DNA from: Hippophae tibetana
Lineage: Eukaryota; Streptophyta; Magnoliopsida; Rosales; Elaeagnaceae
DNA: 64,000 nt
NCBI GenBank assembly: GCA_037013495.1
Contig: CM072810.1
Coordinates: 105,056,898 to 105,120,897, forward strand
Direction of reading: 5' to 3'
In this document: in pieces, positions 35,601-45,800 of the stretch
Layout: each line of letters opens with the position of its first letter
Position numbering within the stretch: position 1 is the first letter of the stretch
Made by a program: the position numbers and the translations under genes
Notes under the pieces: model-generated
Database searches by the model: none
Told to the model about the DNA's origin: nothing
Seen by the model: only the letters and a program-made list of their open reading frames with translations

Positions 35601-38600
35601 GGATAGCTGACCTTTGTTTGATATGAGAAAATGATGTATGTTGGGGTCGCAAAGGTTGGCGATTGGAGTCGCGAAGGTTGGTGAACGGAGAGACTGGTGG
35701 CTAAAGTCTTCGATAGAACCTTTGTGATTTTAGAAAAGGAAAATATTGCTACCTAAGAAAGTCGTGGGATGGCCCACAACGTCAATGGGTTAGGTGACTG
35801 TATCCGTGGTGGTGGCTGGACTGAAGGTGGCTATGGTTATGGTAATGGTAGACTAACGGGTATTTTTTAAATATTATTATTTTTTTAATATAAAAATATT
35901 AGAGAGGTCCCTTAGATTAAGTTATTTATATCATTTGATCCTTTAAATTATAATAAATATCATTTAGTTTTTTAATTTTGGAAAAAAGGGACAATTAAAG
36001 ACAAATTATATTATTTTAATATTTTTATATTACTTTAAAAAAATAACATTTTAATAAAAAATATTAAAATAATATGTTTTATCTTTAATTGATCTCTTTT
36101 TCTAAAGAAATGACACTAAGTGACATCACTTTTAATATAAAGGACTAAACGATGCAAATGACCTATAAGAGACTTTTACGATCCCACTCCCTATTTTTAA
36201 ATAAAGAGAAGGCAATAATGGAAGAGAGGTAATAATTTTTTTTTGATTGTTTAGAAACTAAAATAAGTGTTAGGATCGAACACGGTTCTGATACCAAGTA
36301 AAAATATAAAATAGGTTCATGTGGAAGTTAATATTAAAGAATCAAAACAAGTGGAGAGAATCATAAAATCAAAGAAAGACATTGTAATTCTCAATTCATT
36401 ATAATATTGAAAGATTACATATGTAAAGGATGACAAGACTAAAATCATAATTGTAATAGAACTTTAAATAAAACTTAATAAGGAAACATATTTATAATAA
36501 TCTAATATTCCATTTCATCTAAAGTTTCATCCTTACAATCTTTTCAATTAACCAAATTGTTCTAATTTCTCTGATATTTCATTTTATGCTAAAAAGCTAA
36601 TCAGGAACGGAGAGATTGATGCTGCACTTTGCAAACTTCGTGAATGGTATCCTCAGATTGTTCAGGTTTGAGTGTTAATGAATTTCCATGGTTTCTTTTA
36701 ATTTATTCTGGTTTTCAAATGACCTGCTAGAGTGGTTATAATGATACAAATGATTTTCAGATTTTATTGATTTTTCATGTACATATTATTATCTCATATT
36801 CTTTAGAGGATTCCTTCAAGAGTTTTAGGCCATAGCAACTGACATGCTTGTTATTTGTTTTGATCTGACGTACTTTTGATAATAAATCTTTATAATATTG
36901 ATTTTATGTCGCCTCTTCCTTTTCTCTTTCAATTGATTGTTCATCGTCAGTTTTACTGTCATTTTCCCTTTTTAGTGATTTAGTGGGGTTCGTTACCTTA
37001 GTGGTATCCTTTCTTACCCAGATTTTAGAGGTCGCATTTTAGTAGTATTCTCATTTAAAAAAAGTATCAATTTTGTATAATTTGTTATTTAACTGGAGAT
37101 TTTCTACATTTACAATAATATGAGTACGACATTAGTGGTATCCTTTTTCACCCACATTTTGGAGGTCGTATTTCAGTGTTATCCCTATTTAAAAAAAAAT
37201 ACCAATTTGATGCAATTTGTTATTTAATCGGGGATTTTTCACATGTGCATTAATACAAGTACGATATATAAAGGGTATTTTTGGATAAATAATTAATTGA
37301 TTATCTCAAAATATCTTCTAAATATTATTTAATTAATTTATTATTCAAAAATACCATTTGAATATTGCACATATATTACTGTACATGTAAAAAATTTCTA
37401 ATTAGATGATAAATTGCATTAAATTTGTACCCTTTTTTTAAATGAAGGTACCACCTCTAAAATCTAAGTATTTTAGGGTACCAAAAGTCAAATAGTGGGG
37501 CCACTAAGGTAGCGAACCCGATTCAATGAAATTGATTAATTCTACTTAGATTTTCTTTTATTAAGGTTGTGATGTTTTCTGCAGGATGATAAATCAGCTA
37601 CTTGCTTTCTACTTCACTGTCAAAAGTTTATTGAATTGGTTCGGGTATGTATTAAATGTGATTTACTGACACATATTGCGCTTTTATTTTCTTTAAACTT
37701 TTTACAACTTCTACTTAAAATTTGGAGAAGGTAAAAGGAGGCTCTAAATGTGTATTTTCTTTTGCCATATATGCTGATTTCAACAGCTAAGGAAATTCCC
37801 TAGCTGATGATGAAAAAGAAAGTAAATGTTTGATCATACACATGTTTGCCGTGTCTTTATTTCTACCATGGCCTATTTTATATGTCTAACTTTTATATGA
37901 AAACACTTATTAGTGCTTTCCAATAATTAACCTCTTGTTCTTATGCACCTGTGAATTCAGTTTACCAGCAAACAAAATCACTTTTTTATATGAATTATTA
38001 TTAGAAATTTAAATTTTATTTGTAAGCTTTTGTGCCTATTAAATCTAATATGTAGGTTGGAGCTCTGGAAGATGCTGTGAAGTATGGAAGGATTGAATTG
38101 GCAAAGTTCTTCGAGTTACCCGAGCTTGAGGATTTAGTTAAGGTAAGCAGTACTTTCCGTGTCCATTCATTGTATGCTACATTGAGAGGCATTTACCATG
38201 AGATTACTACGAGATTCTATCTCTCTGTTCCCTTTTTCAAGAGGTATCTCCTTACAGAATTCAGAATTAATAGCTCATTTGGACTGCTCACTTTGAGAGC
38301 ATTATTCAATGTACTTTTCTTTTTATTCAATTTACACCTTCCTGCAGTAGCAAAGGGGATTTAATGTTTCATCCATGTAAATGTTTTTATTGATAGGATT
38401 GCGTAGCTCTTCTTGCATATCAGCAGCCACAGGTATCCTCTGTTGGATATCTTCTTGAAGATTCACAGCGTGAACTTGTAGCAGATGCTGTAAATGCTAT
38501 GATTCTTTCAACAAACCATAACCTGAAAGATTCACAAGGTTGCTTGCACTCGTATCTCGAAAGGTTGCTCAGACAGTTAACAGCTTGCTGTTTGGAGAGA

Positions 38601-38678
38601 AGATTTTTGGATGGGGACCAGGGTGAAGCGTTCAATCTGCGAACAGTTCTCAGCACTGGTAAGAAGGCAAAGTCTTAA
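29656..38678 (+). CDS. RANBPM: RanBPM / RanBP9-10 homologue (SPRY-LisH-CTLH-CRA protein)
   Basis: Ten exons, all GT..AG and in frame: 29656-30041, 30508-30654, 30778-30864, 32089-32134, 34152-34228, 34865-35027, 36597-36665, 37585-37644, 38056-38142 and 38397-38678; 1404 nt, 467 aa. The start is the first ATG of an MMST pair; longer reading would need a TTG. SPRY/B30.2 spans about residues 60-200 (YYFEIFVVDAG, GFTKDSFKMRRQPGWE, YHGDDGMLYRGQGKGEAFGPTF, GGGINYASQEFFFTKNG). LisH begins near 249 (IVRAYLLHYGYEDTLNSFD), CTLH near 303 (NGEIDAALCKLREWYPQIVQDDKSATCFLLHCQKFIEL), and CRA runs to the end. It resembles Arabidopsis At1g35470. Relatives are scaffold subunits of the GID/CTLH ubiquitin-ligase assembly in cytoplasm and nucleus; that role is inferred here. 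No break is seen despite repeat-filled introns. Confidence 0.95.
32288..32450. repeat. 66-bp tandem repeat, about 2.5 copies (RanBPM intron 4)
   Basis: Copies begin at 32288, 32354 and 32420 with the same start (ttgcttttctattgttagag) and near-identical sequence; the third is truncated. Confidence 0.9.
32958..34020. repeat. Tandem duplication, period 533 bp (RanBPM intron 4)
   Basis: The copy from 32958 recurs from 33491. Shared landmarks in order: aaaataaaatcttactgttt, gcaacttggcagtcgtgatt, aaaatgtcaactacttgtgg, a long CT-rich run with tttctctttctatcctttca, and acttgtaccaagggaaagat. The copies carry scattered substitutions and small indels, so the duplication is not recent. It doubles a pyrimidine-rich stretch in the intron. 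Confidence 0.88.
35064..36512 (-). mobile_element. Old TRIM-like LTR element in RanBPM intron 6
   Basis: Two diverged terminal repeats, about 35064-35372 and 36297-36512, share the ordered blocks aaaataggtt, gaatattaaagaatc, gatgataagactaaaat/gatgacaagactaaaat, aaggaaacata and taatattcca. Directly inside the right repeat is ggttctgatacca (36284-36296), the reverse of a copia-type TGGTATCAGA primer-binding site, so the element reads on the minus strand, antisense to the gene. The internal ~910 bases show no recognised coding domain. Borders are approximate and no target-site duplication was resolved. Confidence 0.65.
35086..35235. repeat. 30-bp tandem repeat, five units
   Basis: Five consecutive 30-bp units of type gcagaagcgaatattaaagaatcgaaatat start at 35086, 35116, 35146, 35176 and 35206. 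Only one equivalent of the unit is present in the partner terminal repeat (36324-36350), so the array expanded within one LTR. Confidence 0.92.
36985..37520. mobile_element. Foldback/MITE-like inverted repeat in RanBPM intron 7
   Basis: The left end (ggggttcgttaccttagtgg, 36985-37004) matches the reverse complement of the right end (37501-37520) with one change. The match continues inward with substitutions through the blocks ttttagaggt, tttaaaaaaag and acaatttgttatttaac-like sequence for roughly 200 bases. The left arm also holds an internal direct duplication (about 37000-37090 and 37135-37230). No ORF. The element is intronic and the gene frame is unaffected. Confidence 0.75.
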
Positions 38679-41600
38679 ACCGATTTATGTTTTGCTTCTT
38701 GCATCCCCTCCTCTGCGTCCTCATGTTAAACTGCATTGCAAGTGATCAGATTATATTTTAGCATTCAGGATACTACTGTACAGAGGCCCCTCTATGTCGA
38801 GCTGGTCCATAATAATGTTTTGTTAAATGGATAGAAATAGGTTGTTCTTTCATGTGTCATGTCTATGATTTGTTCTAATGGTTTTATACTTATGAATTGA
38901 TTATACATTTTAGTTGACCTGTGATCACGGTATGATGTAGCTATAGTGAAAGCTCTCGTGCAGATACCGACTGGTGTAAGGATTTGTACATAAAATGATC
39001 CGGTTGGTGACATTCGGTTAATCGTATTTCATGCTATAAACGGATTTCTACCAATATCATTATAACTTATAAGCAATATGTAGACAATCGTGTAGCCGTT
39101 CATTTATATAGTTGTGGAAGTTATTTGGTGGCAGTTCTTAAAGTGTAATTTACCGACCAAATTTTGTTATTTAGGCATTGATGTAAAGCCGGGCCGACTG
39201 GCTGAGCATATTCAGCCAGTTCGACTCAACTTGGAAAGGAGATGGACCTGTCAGTCCTAAAATTTGAAATCTTATTAATCGTTTTAAATTATTTGGAAGA
39301 AGTTTGTGATGTTTTCCAAGTCCAACTAATTAAACAAGCAAGGGGAATCTTGAATGATAGAAACACGATTTGTAGATGCTCAATGAAATTCTTATGTGAG
39401 ATTAAATATTTTAATTTTTAGAGAGAAAATGTTCTTCCTTTTAGTTCTAAAATATACATCACTTGAAATTGAAAATAATATGTGGTAAATGGTTAAAGAA
39501 TGAAAAATAATAAGTATCAAGTATTATGTTGGTTTTCTTAATTTTTAAATTACATATTTTTGAATAAATATTAAAAAATAATAATTATGGTTAAATGGTT
39601 GAAAATTGTTATACCTTCGTAATCAATAACTAATTTTCAAAATTATTTGATATTGAAGCTAGATAGTTAACAGTATATGTTTGTTAACGTTCGTCACTGA
39701 TTAGGGGTACGCAAAATTATCTAAATTAATTCGAATGAATTTTTTGGTTTTAAAAGATTATTAGCTTGAATTGATTTTGAATTTTGAGAAACTGATTAGG
39801 TAATGTTGTTTCGTTTAAAATTTTAAAATTCAATCAAAATAGAATCAATCAATATGTATATTATATTAATTTTATTATTATCTTATTATTTTATTGGGTC
39901 ATTATTCATTCAAATATTTAAATTCATAATATATAATCTCAATAATTTACAATAATAGATATTTTTTCTTGTAATTGTCTTTATATATATATATATTATA
40001 TAAATTATGATATTATATATGTGATACAATTTATATAGTGTAAAGTTTATAAAATTAAATTTATTTTTAATGAAAAAAAGTTATTGGCATAATTTAAAGA
40101 ATTTTTTTTAAATAAATAGTAATAAATCCAAATTTTTTTGGTCCAGTATGAATTTATTTAACACCTTTAATTGGTTCGGCTGGGTTTTTATTTTACAAGA
40201 ATTAATTAAATTGAATTAGTTTCAATTTTAATTTAAAATTGAATCAATGCACAGCCTACTTGCAATGGTTTGTTTTTATCTATCATCTATAAATCAAGTA
40301 TAGACTAAATTCATCTATTTTATTAACAGTGAGTCATTGGATGTAATTAGTGTTGTCAATTTTTCATGAATGTGTGGAAAACCTTATTGAAAAGCCAAAA
40401 TGTTCACAAAGGTAGAAAATTTCACTGTGATAAGGATTAGGATTGGGGGATTACACATCTTGTCCCATTAAATCCTCAAATCCAATTCCTTTCATAATTT
40501 TAAATAATTTCTTATATATATCCTTTATAAACTCATTTGAATTAAAAATAAATATTATTCTATTGTATTAAGAAAATACAATATTATAATTAAAAATATA
40601 TTTTATTTTGATTATTTAACAAATAGTTTAATTATATCTATGATTCTTTAACTAATTTTAATATCTACATAAAATAATTTATTTTGAATATAACTTTTGT
40701 TAATTTAGAATATAATATTATATTTAAACATATATTTTTCATTCGTAGTGATGCTTGAAAACTTATAAGACTTAGCAGGACATGATTGACAACACTAGGT
40801 ATAATGGTATGAAATTGAAGAAGAAAAAGTGAGCTTCATCTACTAGGGAGCTCCATGCTCTAAAATGTTACTGTCATATCATAGTTGACTTATTTGAGTA
40901 TTGACTTTATATGCACTCTAGATCTCTCAATTTTTTATTATTGATTTTTAATATTTTTTTTAAAATCATGATGAATTAGTAGGGTTAGAAAATAGCGTAT
41001 GGGGAAAAAAACCTTGGCTTGAGGTTTCATATAAGATATGAAAATATACAAAACAACAAGGTATTAGCAAAATAAAATAAATTACTTAATGAAAATAAAA
41101 TTCTCAAGTTAAATTTTTTGTCTATTTTATTGCAAGTTATATTAGTAATTTTACATAAGTATTAACAATATTCAAAATAATTTAATTAAACTCGATCAAT
41201 TTTATTGAAAAAAAGTGGCAAAACTACATAACATAGGCATTTAATTTGTTGTACAATTGTGAATTTAAATGTGGGTTTAGTCAAAATATTCCTTTAATTC
41301 ATAGTCATCTTATAACATATTATGAGGCATATTTCCGTCCTTGGAGGATAGGAAAAAGGATTAAAAGGTAAAATTTTGTTATTTTTTTAAGAAAATAAAA
41401 GAATATAATTTTATTAAGTAAGAAAATATAAGTTCGTATTTAAAAAAAAGTTATTAAAATAAGATTTAGACTAAATTTGTTAGAAATAAAATTAGCATTT
41501 TATAAAAACTTAATCTTCCTTTATCAAAAATAACAAAAATAAATATTTAAAAAATTTTCTTACAATAAATTTTCTTAATGATATCTTTTTAATATTTAAT

Positions 41601-41902
41601 TATTTATTTATAGAATAATTTTTTAAATATTTACTTTTCATTATTTTTGATAAAAGAAGTTTTTTTTTTAAATAAAATATCAATTTCACTCCTAAAAACT
41701 CTCGAAGTACTACCAATCTCTACACAAAATTTGCCACCAAAATTATCAAAACGTCCTAACAAAACAATGAATAATCACATTGTGAGGGGCTACGCAAATT
41801 ACGCTGCGACCTTTGCCAATTTCTCATTTTTTTATTTTTTATTTTCCTTTCATTATATTACCAGCCTCTTAATGTAATTCTCTTGCTGTTCTTGTTTTGC
41901 AG
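38679..41902. other. Intergenic between RanBPM and bZIP genes
   Basis: No coding exon was recognised. A possible hAT-type nonautonomous element lies at about 39702-40256: its left end aggggtacgca and the reverse complement of its right end aggctgtgca resemble each other and hAT-style terminal repeats, but the 8-bp target duplication was not established. The region after 41650 is the likely promoter/5' UTR side of the bZIP gene. Confidence 0.5.
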
Positions 41903-41996
41903 CTTCAAGGACAAACCAGTCAGCTCCAAAAATCTCCGGTAGATGATAGCGGGGCTGACCGGAGAGACTCAACTTTCCTTTAGATTCATACCTCCG
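41903..41996 (+). other. Probable 5' UTR exon of the bZIP gene
   Basis: Bounded by a good acceptor (ttgttttgcag, ending 41902) and donor (CCG then gtaatg, 41997). It would splice across a 784-bp leader intron to the acceptor cttacag ending at 42780, 47 bases before the ATG at 42828. The acceptor implies a further upstream exon if it is used; otherwise transcription starts within or just before this segment. No coding content. Confidence 0.45.
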
Positions 41997-42827
41997 GTAA
42001 TGCTCCTCTGCCATTGCTAGTCATATATATATTTCGTTATGCTCATGATTATATAGATCTATTATGTTTGCCAATTGTTCATAGGCTTTACATTAATCCT
42101 GTTTTAAGTGTTCAAAAGGCTATAAAAATATTCTCAATTTTTTTGGCCTTTGTTACTCTTCTTATTCTCATTATATGTTTCTTTTTCTTAAAAATACCCA
42201 ATTTTTCAAACTCAGGAAACATGATTTCTCATATTCGAGTTAGTACTTTTAGCATGCAATTCATATTTTACTTTGTGTGTCTACGTAGATAAAAAATTCA
42301 TATTTTATACAATAAGGGTTAACGATCTAATCACTTTTATTTACGTGTTTGACATGTATTAATAATACAAACAACGATACATCCAAAATTGGATAGAAGA
42401 ATTTGACTAGCACTTTTATGCGAGCAGACTACTTTCGATTGATCTATCTATACCATGTTCTATTCGAAGAGTCCTAAAGATGTATTGATCTAAAAATCAC
42501 ATTATATCATTCTCATTTGCTTTTCAAGCTGCTTTTTTGTTGTTGTTTTGAATTTTCGAGCATTATATTTAACAATGTCTCTTCTTTTTTTCTTTTTGTT
42601 GGCTGATACATGATTAACAATATATCTGATGCATGTTTATTAGTATTTATATATCCATGCATATATATCATGTAACAAAAGTATGAATATTATTTTCTAT
42701 CTTCAGTATGAATATTTCTGTATTTTCTTATTGCATTATTACACCTGATTCTCTAATTCTCAAAAATCACTTTCTTACAGGCACTAATTATCCGGATTAG
42801 TTTATTAACTTCCTAATTAAGGTACAT

Positions 42828-45800
42828 ATGGAAAGCTTAAATGGTTCAAACAACTTCAGGAATCTATGTAGAGGAAGACAATTATCAGTACCATTTACTA
42901 GTCCAATTATGTTCAATAATTTTCAATACAATAATATTCCCAATGCTGTTAGAAATTTAGGACAATTTTCAAAGCTTGTACAGGAGGAGGGGCAGCAAAA
43001 AAGCCATAGAAGAACTTCTTCAGATACTAGCTTTTACTTAGAAGAAGATCCCTCTTGGCTTGAAGACTTGCTTGATGAACCGGCTGAGTTACCTAATAAA
43101 AAAGGTAACAGACGCTTATTGAGTTATGCTCCTGCAAGCATAGATGAAACAGCTTATAAGGATGCACATAATTCTTCTTCAGTACCTTGTTGGGCATCTA
43201 TGAACTATGATCAAACTAATGAGGAATTTGAACTCCCAGGTGGGAATTTGATTCCTAAGAATCCCAACTCAAATGCTGATCATGATAAGAATAGTAATAT
43301 GATGTGGGATTTATCTTCTGGATTTCCAGTCCTTCAAGATTCAACAGAGATTTTGGGTACTACTACACAGAAAGCTGATCAAATGGTTAAGCCAGATGAA
43401 ACACTATCAACTAAGGCTACTCCTCCACTAAACCCAGACATTAAACGAGCTAAACAGTGGGTTGTTTTCTTAATATTTACTTTCATAATTATGATATTTC
43501 TTATAATATAAACTAACAAATATATCACTGAATTATTGAGAAAATTAAAAAACCTACCATCTAACTTTATTGTCTATACCACTAAGTATAAATACCAAGA
43601 CAAAACTACAATCCATTTAATTGGTCGTCAAATACTAATGAAAAGAGTCATGTGCAATAGTTTGGTAGAAAATTTGTAAACCAATAGTTCGATGGTAGAT
43701 TTGTAATTCCCAATTTGTTTATGTGTTTACAAAACAATCACCGAACTCTTTTCATTTGGTTTTTGATAGCCAATCAAATAGATGGTAAATTTGTTGCACT
43801 AATTGTACTTTAGTTGTATTTTTGTCACCTAAATGATAGCTTTCTAACTTTCTCACTAGTCAGTTTTGCCTTCCTTATATTTACTCAAAGTTTATCAAAC
43901 TATATACATACATAGTTCTATGTATTTCAACTTAACTAACTGAAGTTGTATGTTTAAGTATGATTTTATAGTTTCATAAGATAAACTGATTGTTGTGTCA
44001 TCTTGAAATGTGGTATGGGAGATGATTGAGACATTGTGACACCAAACCCACAATCCAATCCAAGGAAAGCTAAACCAAAACTAGAATGAATGACTCAGTG
44101 CATATGAAAAATAGAAATAATTGAACTATCCACATTTTTAATTTATTATTTTAAAAATCTACAATATATTCCTATTTCTTTCATTTTTGATAGCCTGAGA
44201 TGCTAAAGAATATCGATACAGGCAAGCTAACCATCGATCCAGGGTCAGGAAGCTTCAGTACATAGCTGAACTGGAGAGATGTGTCCAAGTTTTACAGGCA
44301 AGGCTGAGGAAACTAAACCACTATGCTTATCTTTAATAATGTTTCCCCATTAGTACATCTAACAGCTAGCCTAAAGGGTATAAACTTTTTGATGAATGTG
44401 TGATCTAACAGATACAAGGACTGGGAGTTTCAGCAGAGCTTGAATTCCTGGACCAGCAGAATCTCATATTGGGTATGGAGAATAGGGCACTAAAGCACCG
44501 GTTAGATAGTATATCTCAGGAACAACTCTTAAGATGCTGTAAGTTCGAGCTGTGATCAGCTGAATCATTTATGTTGTCTTGTTAGTACCATCTTATTCTT
44601 CTTCCTAAGTGACCCAAACCCTATCCTCTATGATAAGACTATGATAACACGCCTTCCGGCCTGAGTGAGTTGATCAAGGCCAGAAGGCGTGAATGAGATA
44701 ATTGGAGAATGAATTTCTCAATAATGAATAATCAAAATCAATAAATTATGCAGCTACAATGTAAATAAGCTGCTTATTTGCATAATAAAAAACACAACAT
44801 AATTTTATATGGACTCAAACTCTAATAAGCTTTATCCTAAGGCAATAATACACCCTAATTGAATAACAATTAGGATAATAATAAAAATCTAAAATATAGA
44901 ATCCTACTTATTTAAAATTTCTAATAATTTCCCAATTTTATCCTGCATCAACTAGACCACTACTAAACTTTGCTTAATAGTCACCCCTAAGTAGAATATG
45001 TTGTCCATCATTATATACATTTAGAAAAGATAATTAAGTAGGAAATTCTTAGGCGCATAGCTTAGGGGTGGCATTTCATACTACTCATGGCAGCCAAAAT
45101 GTAAATCAGATTGTGTCGTGTGCCTTATTTTAAGGAGTAATATTCTGTGTTTGGTTTATGCCATTTTTGTGTTGTGTTGTGTTGTGCAATTCAACGTTGA
45201 CTTGTAATAATAATAAAATATTAATTAATTATGCTGTTTGTATTTCCAAGGCATGTTTTTATGATGAGTTTTGTGTCGTGTTGTTCAACCTTAATAGTAC
45301 ATTATGTTATATCTTCTTCTGCCTTTCATGTTTGATTCTTACATTTAGGTTGAGGCACAAATTATCACTCCTAGTTTAAGTGAACCTTGTGTTTCATGCA
45401 TAACTCAATTTTTTTATTGGTATCATTTTTAACCTCAACCAGATATATGTTTAACTTTTGATATATTTTGAACATATGTTTAAAACATAATTTCAAGTTT
45501 ATTTAATTTCAAGTTTATTTTTTAATATAATTTTTTTCATAAATATATAAATTAAAAGTGTGAATTACTCAAATATAAAGAAAAATAGCAAAGAAATGCA
45601 AAGAAGAAGAACAAAGAAGAGAGAAAAGGGATAGATTCTCTTGTAAAAAAAGAGATGCAAAAACCTTAAATAGAAAATAGAGAAGTAAGAGAAATATAAG
45701 CAAAAAGAGTAAAAGACTAAAATACCCTTATAATAAATATTCTAATACTCCTCCTAAAACTCACGATGCAACTGTAAGAAGCATCGAGAGTTTGCTAACT

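Noticed and set aside
43457-43511. bZIP exon 1 continuing to a hydrophobic C-terminus (a membrane-tethered bZIP)
   Set aside because: The hydrophobic tail is intron sequence beyond the donor at 43457; the spliced form rebuilds the whole basic region and zipper. A retained-intron isoform with this tail remains a remote possibility.
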